This document shows positions 48,136 through 57,340 of a stretch of DNA of 64,000 bases, piece by piece. The translations under genes and the position numbers were made by a program. The notes under the pieces were generated by a model, which ran no database searches, was not told the DNA's origin, and worked only from the letters and a program-made list of their open reading frames with translations. The stretch comes from SH-MAG3 sp035461245 (GTDB lineage: Bacteria; Gemmatimonadota; Gemmatimonadetes; Longimicrobiales; RSA9): the NCBI GenBank assembly GCA_035461245.1, contig DATHVP010000100.1, forward strand, positions 1 to 64,000, given 5' to 3'. Position 1 is the stretch's first letter. Each line of letters starts with the position of its first letter.

Positions 48136-51100
48136 TCAGACCCGCCTCACACTGCCGGCCTCCAGGAATACCAGCCAGCCCTCCACCGCGTCCTCATCAA
48201 TGGCGTACATGCCGGCCACGGCCCGGCGGTACGCGTCCACCTGCGGCCTGTAGTGGTTGGCCCGCTGCTCCACCTCGGCGGCCTTCGAGACGGCGTCGGT
48301 CTTGTAGTCCACGACGGCGGCGGCCACCACCCGCCCGCCTGCGCGGGTCAGGACGAGCCGGTCCATGAAGCCCTCCACCATGTAGTCTCCGGTGCGGGCC
48401 ATGAATGGCACCTCGGTCTCCACGCCCGATTCGCCGGGCCAGCGGCCCCGGCGCAGCAGCTGGCTGATCTCCGGCACGTCCAGCCAGCCGCGGAACTCGC
48501 CGATGAGCGCGCCCACGGCGGCGGCGTCCAGGTTCGTCTGCAGCTCGGCGGCCAGCGTACGCAGCTCGTCGTCCGACGGCGTGCCGTCCTCGAGCCAGCG
48601 CACCTCCTGGAACCAGCGGTGGGCAATGGAGCCGCGGGCGGCGGCGGGGCTCAGGCGCAGGATCATGCCCAGGTCCACGCGCCCGCCGCCCTCGAGCTGG
48701 GACGGGCTGCGCCGGGGCAGCGCCCTGGTGCGCGCGGTGCTCTGGCGCAGCACCAGCGGCGGTGTGGGCCTCGCCGGCGTCTGCGGCTGCGGCGACGTCT
48801 CCGCCTGCTCCGCCTCCAGGCGCTTCAGCTTCTCGTGCCAGCCGGCATCGCCGCGGCACACGACCACGTCGCCTTCCGCAAAGGCCTCTGCGTCAGGCGC
48901 CAGTGCGCGCAGGATGAGCCGCGCCGGCGTGCGCCCGTTGCCCTGGTTGGGTTTGGCGACGATGTGCAGCGCATGCTTTGCCCGTGTCAGCGCCACGTAC
49001 ATGGTGGAGAGCCCGTCCCGCAGCTCGTTGCGAAATGCCTGCTCCTGCGCCGCCTCCAGTTCCTGCAAGGACGGGAACAGTGCGCACAGCGCCTTGTTCA
49101 CGAACGGGAACGCCCGGGTCACCGGCGCGCCGGGCGACGGGCGGTACGCCAGCACCTCGGCGTAACGGCTGCGCACCATGGGCGCATCGAGTTCCGGCAG
49201 CACGACAATGTCGAATTCCAGCCCCTTCGCCTGGTGCACGGTCATGACGCGGACATTCGCGGCGACGGGGTCCTCCACGCGTTCGTAGCGCACGAACTGC
49301 ACGAAGTCCGACGGGCGCAGCGTCGCGTGGCTGTCGAAGCGGAACGCCAGTTCGCCGAGCTGTGCCAGGCGACGTCGTTCCCGGGCGTCGGCGGCGTTCC
49401 GCAACGTGTCCGCCAGGGCGGTGATGGTCGGGCCATAGCCGTCGTCCAGCAGCCGGCGCCGCAGCTTCGACGTGTGCTCGAGTGTCGCTGCCAGGTCAGT
49501 ATGGTCCGTGTAGCCGATGGCCGCGCCCAGCGGCGAACGGGCCACGTGGTAGCGCGCCACCATGTTGCCGGGGTTGTCGGACATGCGCAGCAGCGCGAGG
49601 ATGGCCACCACCGGCGCCGCGTCCGTGAGCGCGTTGCCGCCCTCCTCACTGGCGTGCACGCCCAGGTCCTTCAGGTTCAGCATCATGCGTGCAACGGCGG
49701 CGTTGGTCCGCGTCAGGACGCCAATGCTGCGGCCGGGCGCCTCCTCCATCAGCCGCGCGACTTCCTCCGCCGCACGCCGCATGAGCCGCGGCCGGGCCTC
49801 GCCCGGGTCGTCGTCCTTCGGCCCGATCTTCAGCTCGACGTAGCCGGGCAGGTCCCTCGCCGGCGCGTGCGTGGCAAACTCCTGCAGCCAGTCCCTGGCG
49901 ACGTCGGTGTACTTCGCCGTCTCGGCGTCGCCTTCCCTGCCCCACACTTCCTCCCGGGACAGTTCAGCGTGGACGTCATTGACGAAGTCGAGGACGACCT
50001 GGCTCGAGCGCCAGCTCTTCGCCAGCAGCGCTTCCTGCAGCGCGTACGCGCCGCGCAGGTGACGCACCAGGTCCGGCGTACCGCCGCGCCAGCCGTAGAT
50101 GGACTGCTTCGGGTCGGCGACGATGATGGCGCCGCGTTCGTCCTGGTGCCCCGACAGCAGCTCGTCCGCCAGCGGCTCGATGGCCTGCCACTGGGGCACG
50201 GACGTGTCCTGGAACTCGTCGAGCAGCACGTGCTTCGTCTGCGCGTCCAGCCGGTAGTACAGGTCCGCCCGCGCGCCCAGCGGGTCGCCGCCGCCCAGCA
50301 GCCGCGTGACGTCGTCGAATTCGTAGGCGCCGAGTTCCGCGCGCCGGCGTTCGAGCGCCTCGGCGTACAGCTCCGCGAAGCGGCCGAGGGCGTGGGACCG
50401 GCGGGCCATGCGCAACGAGACTTCCCGGCGTGCCACATCCCACGCGTCGTCAATGAAGGCGAGGATGTCATCGGGCACGTCCAGGGAGTCGAACCGGCCG
50501 GTGGCACACGCGCCCTTCACGAGGCCGAGGCCCAGGAACGAGGCCCAGTCGCCGGCCTCCAGCGCCGCCCGCATCTTCTCCAGGTTGGTGGCATAATGCT
50601 TCCGCGGCGTGCCCGCCTTCGTGGCGGGCACGGTGAGCGCGGGCACGCGCGCCGCCAGGCGCAGTCGCTCCTGTTCCAGCGCCGCCTCGTCGGCGCCCTG
50701 CGCCTCGGCGTCGAAGCCGGACCAGTGGCCGTCCGTAGACGGATCCAGCGCGTAGTGCACGGCCACAAGCGTCTTCAGCTTGCGCAGCAGGCCGTCATGG
50801 AGCGAGCGCGTAAGCGGGTTCCGCGTGATGGAGCGGATGAGGGGCAGCAGCACGCCGGCGTCATGGTTGCGCAGCACGTCCTGCAGCGCCAGCGAGCGGA
50901 GCCGCGCGGACGTGGTCTCGTCGCCGATGTCCCAGTCCGCCGGCATGCCCAGCTCGTGGCCGAACGCCGACACGATGCGCAGGAAGAAGGCGTCCAGCGT
51001 GCCGATGTTCATGCGGTGCAGGCGCCGCACGGCCTGCAGCAGCACACCGCTCCAGAACGCGCAGTCGTATGCCCGCGCGGCGGCGGCCGTCGCGTCCTCG

Positions 51101-51381
51101 GCGATGAGTTCCGCGTGCACCGCCAGCTCGCGTGCCTCCTTCGGGTCCAGGCACGCCGTGGCCAGGCGCAGCAGTACGCGGTCGAGGATCTCGCCGGCGG
51201 CCTTGCGCGTGAATGTTGACGCGAAGATGTCGTCCGGCGCCTCGCCGCGGGCCAGCAGCGCGATGATGCCCGACGAGATGCGGAACGTCTTGCCCGAGCC
51301 GGCGGACGCCAGCACGAGCTGGCGCGGCGGCGTGTAGCGGTTCTCGTCCATGTCGTCGAAGAGGGACAGCACGGTGCTCAC
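48136..51381 (-). CDS. AddA-like UvrD-family helicase with C-terminal nuclease
   Basis: A 1081-residue helicase-nuclease. Walker A is ASAGSGKT (25-32); further superfamily I motifs are FASTFTRKAAGEI, GTLDAFFLRI, LLDEFQDTSVPQW, IIVADPKQSIYGWRGG, MTVHQAKGLEFDIVVLPE and STMYVALTRAKHALHIV. The C-terminal PD-(D/E)XK nuclease is seen as EGFMDRLVLTR, AAVVDYKTD and a Q/Y-containing VDAYRRAV. It would process double-strand DNA ends for recombination together with the adjacent AddB-like protein. GTG 51381 overlaps the stop of that gene (GTGA), so the pair is coupled. Confidence 0.88.
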   Translation of the reverse strand: MSTVLSLFDDMDENRYTPPRQLVLASAGSGKTFRISSGIIALLARGEAPDDIFASTFTRKAAGEILDRVLLRLATACLDPKEARELAVHAELIAEDATAAAARAYDCAFWSGVLLQAVRRLHRMNIGTLDAFFLRIVSAFGHELGMPADWDIGDETTSARLRSLALQDVLRNHDAGVLLPLIRSITRNPLTRSLHDGLLRKLKTLVAVHYALDPSTDGHWSGFDAEAQGADEAALEQERLRLAARVPALTVPATKAGTPRKHYATNLEKMRAALEAGDWASFLGLGLVKGACATGRFDSLDVPDDILAFIDDAWDVARREVSLRMARRSHALGRFAELYAEALERRRAELGAYEFDDVTRLLGGGDPLGARADLYYRLDAQTKHVLLDEFQDTSVPQWQAIEPLADELLSGHQDERGAIIVADPKQSIYGWRGGTPDLVRHLRGAYALQEALLAKSWRSSQVVLDFVNDVHAELSREEVWGREGDAETAKYTDVARDWLQEFATHAPARDLPGYVELKIGPKDDDPGEARPRLMRRAAEEVARLMEEAPGRSIGVLTRTNAAVARMMLNLKDLGVHASEEGGNALTDAAPVVAILALLRMSDNPGNMVARYHVARSPLGAAIGYTDHTDLAATLEHTSKLRRRLLDDGYGPTITALADTLRNAADARERRRLAQLGELAFRFDSHATLRPSDFVQFVRYERVEDPVAANVRVMTVHQAKGLEFDIVVLPELDAPMVRSRYAEVLAYRPSPGAPVTRAFPFVNKALCALFPSLQELEAAQEQAFRNELRDGLSTMYVALTRAKHALHIVAKPNQGNGRTPARLILRALAPDAEAFAEGDVVVCRGDAGWHEKLKRLEAEQAETSPQPQTPARPTPPLVLRQSTARTRALPRRSPSQLEGGGRVDLGMILRLSPAAARGSIAHRWFQEVRWLEDGTPSDDELRTLAAELQTNLDAAAVGALIGEFRGWLDVPEISQLLRRGRWPGESGVETEVPFMARTGDYMVEGFMDRLVLTRAGGRVVAAAVVDYKTDAVSKAAEVEQRANHYRPQVDAYRRAVAGMYAIDEDAVEGWLVFLEAGSVRRV

Positions 51382-54326
51382 GACGCCACCTCCTCGGCGA
51401 CATCGTCATCCTCCAGCACCAGGCGGCCGCGGCCCAGCAGCTCCGCCATGTCATCGGCGTACCAGCCACTGTCGAGCCCAGGGAACTCGAAGACGTTACG
51501 ACGCACGGTGTCAACGACGTCGCGGGCGGCGTCCATCGCCGCCGCCAGCTCCTGCTGCGTCCACTGCACCTCGGCGAAGCGGATCTCGTCGGGGTTGCCG
51601 CACAGCAGGATGTAGCCGAGGCGGACGTCGGCATCGGCACCACCGGTGAACGCGCGGTTGCCGTCGTCGTCCACGACGTGGGGCAGGATGTGACGGTACA
51701 GCGGCAGCTGCAGGTCGATCCAGCCGTCGCGGTTGCGGTGCTTCTTCTCCGGGTCGTCGCCCCGCTCGCCGGTCTTGTAGTCCAGCAGCGCCCACGCGCC
51801 GGTTGCCGCATGGTAGTCAATGCGGTCAATCCGGCCCCTTACGCGGAACCCGGCATCGAACGGCAGCGGCACACCGCCCTCGGGCGTGCCGTACTCCACT
51901 GCCACCGTCCGCCAGCCGTCGGCCACACGCCGGGCCTGTACGGCCGCGAACGTGCGCAGCCGCAGCCGCAACTGCTCCACCTGAAGCCGTACCGCCGGGA
52001 AGACGGCGCCATAGTTCTGCGCCACGTACTCGTCCAGGCACGCGTCCAGGGCGGCTGCCACGACGTTTACATCGTCAGACGCCGCGGCCGGCGTCCGGCC
52101 GAACATCTCGAGGACGCGGTGGGCCAGGGTGCCGAAGCGCATGGGGTCGAGTTCGCGCTGCGCGTCGTCCACGACGTCGCCGGCAATGGCCCGGCCCAGC
52201 GCCCAGCCGTATGGATCGCTGAGCACACTGCCGAACTCGGTGACGCTGAGGCTGGTGGGCACCTCCGGCAGCGAGATCACCCGCTCCGGCGGCAGCGCGA
52301 AGCGGGACTCGGTGGCAGGCGGCGCGCCGTCGGTGACCGCGCCGGGCACGACTTCCGCCGGTGCGCCGGCGGCAGGGTCGCCCAGGTACGCCCGGACCCG
52401 CCGGGCGAGTGCCGTACCCGACGTCGCCAGCAGCAACCGGCTGGGCCGCAGCGGGTCGCCCAGCAGGGTGCGCCGGCCGGCGACGACGTGCACGTGACGG
52501 GATTGCAGCATGGCGGTGAGCTGGTACGCGTCCCGGGCGTAGCGCCGCTCGTTGTCCTCCATGCCCAGGCGCGACCGGAGCGCGTTCGGCAGGAACGCGT
52601 CGGCGTTCACCGCCTCCGGCACGAACGGCTCGTTCATGCCCGTGAGGATGGCCACGGGCGCATCGTCCAGGTGCAGCTCCAGCCAGCCCAGCAGCTCGAT
52701 GGCGACGTCGTCTGCGTCCGGCGGCAGCGCGTCGCCGGAGACGCCGTCGAGGAGGAGGTGGATGGCGGTGGCGGCGTCACAGACTTCGTCCAGTTCCGGG
52801 GGCACGCCCTCGAAGGCGTGGGCCACGTCCCGCAGCTTCTGCGCAAACGCGAGCAGCCGCTGCTCGTCGCGCACGTGACGGTGCAGTGCCCGCTCGCCGT
52901 AGATCTCCAGCACGAGGGCGAGCAGCCGCGGCATCCACTCACGCAGCGGTCGCACGCCCTCCAGCCCGCCCAGCATGCCGTCGCCCAGCAGCGCGGTACG
53001 CAGCGCCTCCGCCACCGCGCGGCCGCGGCCGCCGGCGCCGCCCATCTCGCCAGTGAGGGTGTACGGCGTGCGCTCGCACAGGAACGTGTCCAGCTGCGCC
53101 AGCCAGCCGTCGCTGTCCCTGAACGCCGCCGCACCACTGTGCTCCACCTGCCAGCGCCTTCGCGTCAACCATTCGCCGAACGCCGGATGCCGGGCCAGCG
53201 CCGCCGCGGCCTCGTACGAATGGTCCCGCAGCACGTCCGCAATGGCCTCCAGCAGGCGGAACGGCGATGTCCGCTCGATGGGCACGCCGGCGGCGTAACG
53301 CGCCGGCACGCCCGCCGTCAGCAGCCGGAAGTCAGGACGTCGTTCGTCGCCCTCACCGGCCATGTAGCGCGTGGCCACACCCGCCGACGCGAACTCCCGC
53401 TCCAGCGTCGGCACGACTTCCACGTCCGGCACGCCGATGACGATCTCGTCGGCGGCGTACGCGCCAGCCAGCCGCGCCACCGCCGCCGCCGCCTCCCGGG
53501 CCTGCGCCGAGGGATGCCCGACAATGGCCAGGCGCTCGTCGTCAATCTCGATTTCCCTGCGCAGCCAGTGCTGCGGCCGCACGCAGCCCAGCTCGTCGAA
53601 CGCGCCGGCCTCGTCAGCGGGCGCGTGGACCAGCACGCGCAGCCGCTCCCGTGGCACGCGCTGCAGCATGGTGCGCACGAGCACGGGCATCTCCGCCACG
53701 CCCACCAGCCAGAGATCCGCCGCGCACGCGATGCGGCCGGCCGCCGCCGCGTCCATGCGCGCCAGCTCCCGGTCCTGCAGGCCGCGCCCCTCGAGCTCCT
53801 CCGCCACCGCCTGCTGCAGCTCGCCCAGGACCGTCCACCGCTCGGAATCGTCGAACAGCTCACGACACTCCCGGGCGACGTCGCCAAAGCGACGCCCCGC
53901 GGCCGCCACCGACCGGTGCAGCCCCGCGACCACGTCGGCCAGCGCGAACCAGCCGCGCAGGTCATCGGCACCGGGGGAGCGCGGGAACAGCACCTCCCGC
54001 CGGGACTCGGGCAGCACCCGCAACTGCCGCAGCCACAGACGACGACATAGCTCGCCATCGGCAATTGGCGCGTCCGGCGCATACAGCAGCTCGGGCAGCG
54101 CGCCAACGGTCACCACCTGCGGCGGCACCAGCCGCAGCCGGCGCCGCGCCGCCTCGGCGACGAGCAGCTCCTTCAGGCGACGGCCCGCACGGGCGCCGGG
54201 CAGCACGATGACCGCGCCGGCCAGGTCCATGGTGTCGCCGACGGCATACGCATCGGCCATGAGCGTCGCGGCGGCGGGAAGGGCGGGGGCGTCCCAGTCG
54301 AGAAAATGTCGTGGATCCGGCGTCAC
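51378..54326 (-). CDS. AddB-like PD-(D/E)XK nuclease/inactivated helicase
   Basis: A 982-residue partner of the AddA-like protein. The N-terminus has the AddB form VIVLPGARAGRRLKELL, a helicase fold with a degenerate nucleotide site (no GKT). The C-terminal nuclease domain contains VRGRIDRIDYHAATGAWALLDYKTGE (about 815-840) and WIDLQLPLYRHIL, matching the RecB-type nuclease core (D, DYK, Q-x3-Y). An iron-sulfur cysteine set as in Bacillus AddB is not apparent. GTG 54324-54326 has AGGA at 8 bases. AddAB-type complexes resect DNA ends and degrade foreign linear DNA. Confidence 0.82.
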   Translation of the reverse strand: MTPDPRHFLDWDAPALPAAATLMADAYAVGDTMDLAGAVIVLPGARAGRRLKELLVAEAARRRLRLVPPQVVTVGALPELLYAPDAPIADGELCRRLWLRQLRVLPESRREVLFPRSPGADDLRGWFALADVVAGLHRSVAAAGRRFGDVARECRELFDDSERWTVLGELQQAVAEELEGRGLQDRELARMDAAAAGRIACAADLWLVGVAEMPVLVRTMLQRVPRERLRVLVHAPADEAGAFDELGCVRPQHWLRREIEIDDERLAIVGHPSAQAREAAAAVARLAGAYAADEIVIGVPDVEVVPTLEREFASAGVATRYMAGEGDERRPDFRLLTAGVPARYAAGVPIERTSPFRLLEAIADVLRDHSYEAAAALARHPAFGEWLTRRRWQVEHSGAAAFRDSDGWLAQLDTFLCERTPYTLTGEMGGAGGRGRAVAEALRTALLGDGMLGGLEGVRPLREWMPRLLALVLEIYGERALHRHVRDEQRLLAFAQKLRDVAHAFEGVPPELDEVCDAATAIHLLLDGVSGDALPPDADDVAIELLGWLELHLDDAPVAILTGMNEPFVPEAVNADAFLPNALRSRLGMEDNERRYARDAYQLTAMLQSRHVHVVAGRRTLLGDPLRPSRLLLATSGTALARRVRAYLGDPAAGAPAEVVPGAVTDGAPPATESRFALPPERVISLPEVPTSLSVTEFGSVLSDPYGWALGRAIAGDVVDDAQRELDPMRFGTLAHRVLEMFGRTPAAASDDVNVVAAALDACLDEYVAQNYGAVFPAVRLQVEQLRLRLRTFAAVQARRVADGWRTVAVEYGTPEGGVPLPFDAGFRVRGRIDRIDYHAATGAWALLDYKTGERGDDPEKKHRNRDGWIDLQLPLYRHILPHVVDDDGNRAFTGGADADVRLGYILLCGNPDEIRFAEVQWTQQELAAAMDAARDVVDTVRRNVFEFPGLDSGWYADDMAELLGRGRLVLEDDDVAEEVAS

Positions 54327-54503
54327 TACGAAGTCCTGCTGGAGTCACGGAGCGTCCGCGACCGTGGGCGCGCGGGCGGTGCGGCTCCCTGAATATGGGG
54401 CATGGCTGTGACAGGCGCAGGTGGGTGCAGGTGGCGGCGGCCCCGGCTGCCATTGCGCCGTCCCGGCGTGCCGGCCGGAGGGCCTCCGACTCTCGGCGCA
54501 GCC

Positions 54504-54551
54504 GTGCACAATTGTGCAATTGCGTAATTGTGCAATTGTGCAATTGTGCAT
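54504..54551. repeat. AATTG 8-bp repeat array, locus C
   Basis: Five 8-bp-spaced units: GTGCACAATTG, TGCAATTG, CGTAATTG, TGCAATTG, TGCAATTG, then TGCAT. It is the longest of the three arrays and lies 178 bp upstream of the AddB-like start. Confidence 0.9.
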
Positions 54552-54603
54552 CGGCTTCAGCTGCCGACCTGGGCTTACGGCCGCGCTTCCCGCGGGGACG
54601 CCC

Positions 54604-54665
54604 GTCCTCGCGGCCTGTCCTCGCGGCCTGTCCTCGCGGCCGTCCTCGCGGGCCGTCCTCGCGTG
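54604..54665. repeat. 13-bp tandem repeat GTCCTCGCGGCCT
   Basis: Two exact copies (54604-54616, 54617-54629), followed by three decayed copies of 12, 13 and 9 bases up to 54665, just before the permease stop codon. Confidence 0.75.
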
Positions 54666-54673
54666 GCGCCCCC

Positions 54674-57145
54674 CTACGCCTCGGCCTTCAGCGCCTGCGT
54701 CGGCTGGATGCTGAGGGCGCGGCGCAGGGGCAGCGCGCACGCCAGCAGCGCCGCCGCCAGCATGACGACGACGGCGGCGAGGAGCAGCAGGACCTCCCGG
54801 GTGGAGCCGAGCCCGAACAGGGCCACCAGCGCGCTGCCTGCCAGGACGCCTGCGCCGACCTGGAGCAACGCACGCCCGAAGATGCCGGTGACGATGCTGC
54901 GGGGCCGCGCGCCCAGGGCCACGCGGATGCCGATCTCCCGCGTGCGCCGGGACACGGTGAACGCCATGAGCGCGTGGATGCCGCTGGCGGACAGGACGAG
55001 CACGATGAACGATACGAGCCAGGCAACATACGTCAGCGTCCAGTTCATCGTCGCCTCGCCGCCGCCTACCGTGGTTAGCGGCTGCACGTCGGTGAGGCGG
55101 ATGGTGGGGTCCACAGCAGCGGCGACGGCCCGGAGCCGCGGGGCGAAGGACTCGGGATCCTGTACGCGGACGGCCAGGCTCAACCGGGTACCGGCCGCCG
55201 GCAGACGCGGCCGGTAGATGGCCGACTGCTCATGGGGCTGCGGCAGCTGCCATCCGAAATCCCGGACGACGCCCACCACCTCGTACCACGCGGCGTCCGC
55301 CACGCTGCTGTCCTCGCCCCCGACGATGCGCACGCGCTGGCCGAGCGCATTGGCGTCGCCGAAGACGTGGCGCACGAAGGACTCGTTGACGATGATCACG
55401 CGACGGCTCTCGAAGTCCACCGGCGAGAAGTCGCGACCGGCGATGACTTCGGTGCCGAACGTCGGGAAGAAGCCATCGGATACCTGGACCAGCGTGCTGG
55501 TGCGCAGCGCGCCCGTCACGGCACCGGCGACGGTGTCCACCTCGATCCTGTACTTGAACTGGTCCATGACCGGCAACCGGTCGGCGTAGGTGACGGCCTC
55601 GACGCCAGGCTCCGCCAGGAGGCGCTGCTGCAGTTCGGCCAGGCTGAGGCGCGCGCGGGCGGCGAAGGCGTCGCCGTCGAGATGATGGTCCTCCCGGTCC
55701 ACGCCGACGCTGGCGGTGAGGTAACGCTCGGCGCCGATGCCCTCCGCTCGCTGCATGAAGCGGTTCGACTCGAAGACGCCACCCGCGGCCAGCGGCAGGA
55801 ACGCGACGGTGATGGCGATCTGGATGATGATCACGGCAGTCCAGAAGCCGCCGAAGCGAAGACCCGTATGGGCCGTGCCCTGGCTGCGCAGCGCGTCCTG
55901 CAGGTTCACCCGGGTGGCGCGCAGGGCAGGCAGGATGCCGACGATGGCGGCGCCAAACAGCGCCAGCAGCGCGGCGTACAGCACCGTGCGCCACGACAGG
56001 CTGGCGTCGATCCAGAAGGGCAGGCCGCCGCCGGCCATCATGCCCAGGCCGATGCCCATGGCCACGCGCGCGATCACCAGCCCCAGAACGGCGGCTACTG
56101 CAGTCAGCACCAGGGCCTCGACAAACAGCTGCGCGACGATGCGACGTCGACTGGCACCGAGGACGTTGCGTACCGTGATCTCCCAGGAACGCGTCGCAGT
56201 GCGAGCGAACACCAGCGTCGCGATATTCGCGCTGATGATGACGAGGAGCATCAGGAAGACGACGTTCACCCCATAGAGGATCCGGCTGATGAGCAGCGCT
56301 TCGCCGCCCTCGATGGGCGGGCGCCCGTACGCCACCACGCGCGGACGCAGATGACGGTGCGTGTCCGGGTTGTCCGCCGCGATGCCCGCGGAGATGGCGC
56401 CCAGCTCCACTTCCGCACGGGCCATCGATGCACCCGGTGCCAGGCGCCCGAAGACGGAGACCGACGGTCCCGTGCGCGGTTCCAGCGATGCACCATCCAC
56501 GCGCAGCGGCGCCCAGATGCGCTGGTTCTCCGGGAAGCCGAAACCCTCCGGCATCACCCCCACAACCGTGGCCATGGCACTGCCCAGCTGCACCGGCTGG
56601 CCCACCACCGCCGGGTCCCCGCCGAAGCGCGTCTGCCAGAGCGTGTAACCGATGACGACGACGGGCGGCTCACCGGCCTGCTCGTCTTCGGCCGTGAGCA
56701 CGCGGCCCAGCAACGGCGGTGTGCCCATGACACGGAATGCGGACGACGTGACCTCCGCGCCCTGCACCGGTTCCGAGCCGCCGTCGCCCGTGTCCAGGTT
56801 GCGCACGAAGGACACCGCCGCGCCCAGGTCCCGGAGCGTCGTGGCATGCTCCCGCCAGATGGCCAGGTCGTACAGGGAACGGCTCTCCAGCGACATCGCC
56901 TCGGCGTCCCAGTTGCGTACGGACACTACCGGGTCGCCGCCGGGCGTCGTCACGCTCGGGCGCATGACCTTGTTGAGCCCCTCGAAGTACAGCGTGCCCA
57001 GGGCGATGGCCACCGCAAGGGCGAACGCCCCCACTACGGTCAGCCCGGGATACCGCGCCAGCATGCGCAGGCCCATCTTGACGTCCAGCCGGGAAATCCA
57101 GGGGAAGCCGCGGTTGCCCTCGTCGTGCCTGTCGGTTGGCGTCAT
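54674..57145 (-). CDS. ADOP-type (orphan MacB/FtsX) ABC permease
   Basis: An 823-residue permease with the duplicated layout of the acidobacterial duplicated orphan permease family. A cytoplasmic N-terminus (MGLRMLARYPGLTVVGAFALAVAI), a first MacB periplasmic core (about 55-260), FtsX helices (about 285-410), a second periplasmic core (about 450-680) and final FtsX helices with SRRTREIGIRVALGARP and ALSIQPTQALKAE. No ATPase is encoded beside it. These proteins may take part in lipoprotein, macrolide or peptide efflux, but function is unproven. ATG 57143-57145 with GGGAG upstream. Confidence 0.9.
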   Translation of the reverse strand: MTPTDRHDEGNRGFPWISRLDVKMGLRMLARYPGLTVVGAFALAVAIALGTLYFEGLNKVMRPSVTTPGGDPVVSVRNWDAEAMSLESRSLYDLAIWREHATTLRDLGAAVSFVRNLDTGDGGSEPVQGAEVTSSAFRVMGTPPLLGRVLTAEDEQAGEPPVVVIGYTLWQTRFGGDPAVVGQPVQLGSAMATVVGVMPEGFGFPENQRIWAPLRVDGASLEPRTGPSVSVFGRLAPGASMARAEVELGAISAGIAADNPDTHRHLRPRVVAYGRPPIEGGEALLISRILYGVNVVFLMLLVIISANIATLVFARTATRSWEITVRNVLGASRRRIVAQLFVEALVLTAVAAVLGLVIARVAMGIGLGMMAGGGLPFWIDASLSWRTVLYAALLALFGAAIVGILPALRATRVNLQDALRSQGTAHTGLRFGGFWTAVIIIQIAITVAFLPLAAGGVFESNRFMQRAEGIGAERYLTASVGVDREDHHLDGDAFAARARLSLAELQQRLLAEPGVEAVTYADRLPVMDQFKYRIEVDTVAGAVTGALRTSTLVQVSDGFFPTFGTEVIAGRDFSPVDFESRRVIIVNESFVRHVFGDANALGQRVRIVGGEDSSVADAAWYEVVGVVRDFGWQLPQPHEQSAIYRPRLPAAGTRLSLAVRVQDPESFAPRLRAVAAAVDPTIRLTDVQPLTTVGGGEATMNWTLTYVAWLVSFIVLVLSASGIHALMAFTVSRRTREIGIRVALGARPRSIVTGIFGRALLQVGAGVLAGSALVALFGLGSTREVLLLLAAVVVMLAAALLACALPLRRALSIQPTQALKAEA

Positions 57146-57220
57146 GGTCGTGGACTCCCAGCCCCGGTTCGTGCGTTGCGTCAAGAAAGGTTTGGGCGCC
57201 GGCCGCGCCGTGTCCGTCGA

Positions 57221-57240
57221 AGTACTTTGCAGTATAAAGC
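57221..57240. promoter_or_regulatory. Operator O1 (imperfect palindrome) near the ADOP gene
   Basis: AGTACTTTGCAGTATAAAGC contains CTTT...AAAG symmetry; read on the minus strand it matches operator O2 at 13 of 16 bases. It lies 76 bases upstream of the permease start and probably overlaps its promoter. Confidence 0.5.
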
Positions 57241-57266
57241 AGCCCCGGCAGAATGTCCAGAGCCGC

Positions 57267-57289
57267 CCCATACACGATCCCCATACACT
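57267..57289. repeat. Inverted copy of the 13-bp GTGTATGGGGAT motif
   Basis: On the minus strand, two copies 13 bases apart of GTGTATGGGG, joined by ATC. The same arrangement occurs at 40684-40728, also in a divergent intergenic region. Confidence 0.6.
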
Positions 57290-57303
57290 TTACACTATAA
57301 AGT
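57287..57303. promoter_or_regulatory. Operator O2 (perfect palindrome) between divergent genes
   Basis: ACTTTACACTATAAAGT: perfect 6-bp arms (ACTTTA/TAAAGT), 5-base spacer, 38 bases upstream of ATG 57341. It is a likely site for the winged-helix regulator encoded at 57942-58337. Confidence 0.6.
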
Positions 57304-57340
57304 ACTTGACCCCCGGCCCGCCACAGCTTATCCTTACACC

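Larger units (their letters stand above)
54327..54673. other. 347-bp intergenic region with two repeat arrays
   Basis: Between the AddB-like start and the ADOP permease stop. I find no gene. It holds the AATTG array at 54504-54551 and a 13-bp tandem repeat at 54604-54665. The first 175 bases next to the AddB start should contain the promoter of the addAB operon, but no clear boxes are visible. Confidence 0.7.

Noticed and set aside
47065..51219. A 1384-codon open frame on the plus strand
   Set aside because: It lies opposite the AddA-like gene, has no recognisable motifs and an arginine/histidine/glutamine-rich composition typical of antisense frames in high-G+C DNA.
51678..54050. A 790-codon plus-strand frame opposite the AddB-like gene
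   Set aside because: Antisense shadow of a gene with clear nuclease motifs; no ribosome-binding site or domain.
54504..54665. Remnant insertion sequence next to the ADOP gene
   Set aside because: Only short tandem repeats are present; no transposase fragment, terminal inverted repeats or target duplication were found.
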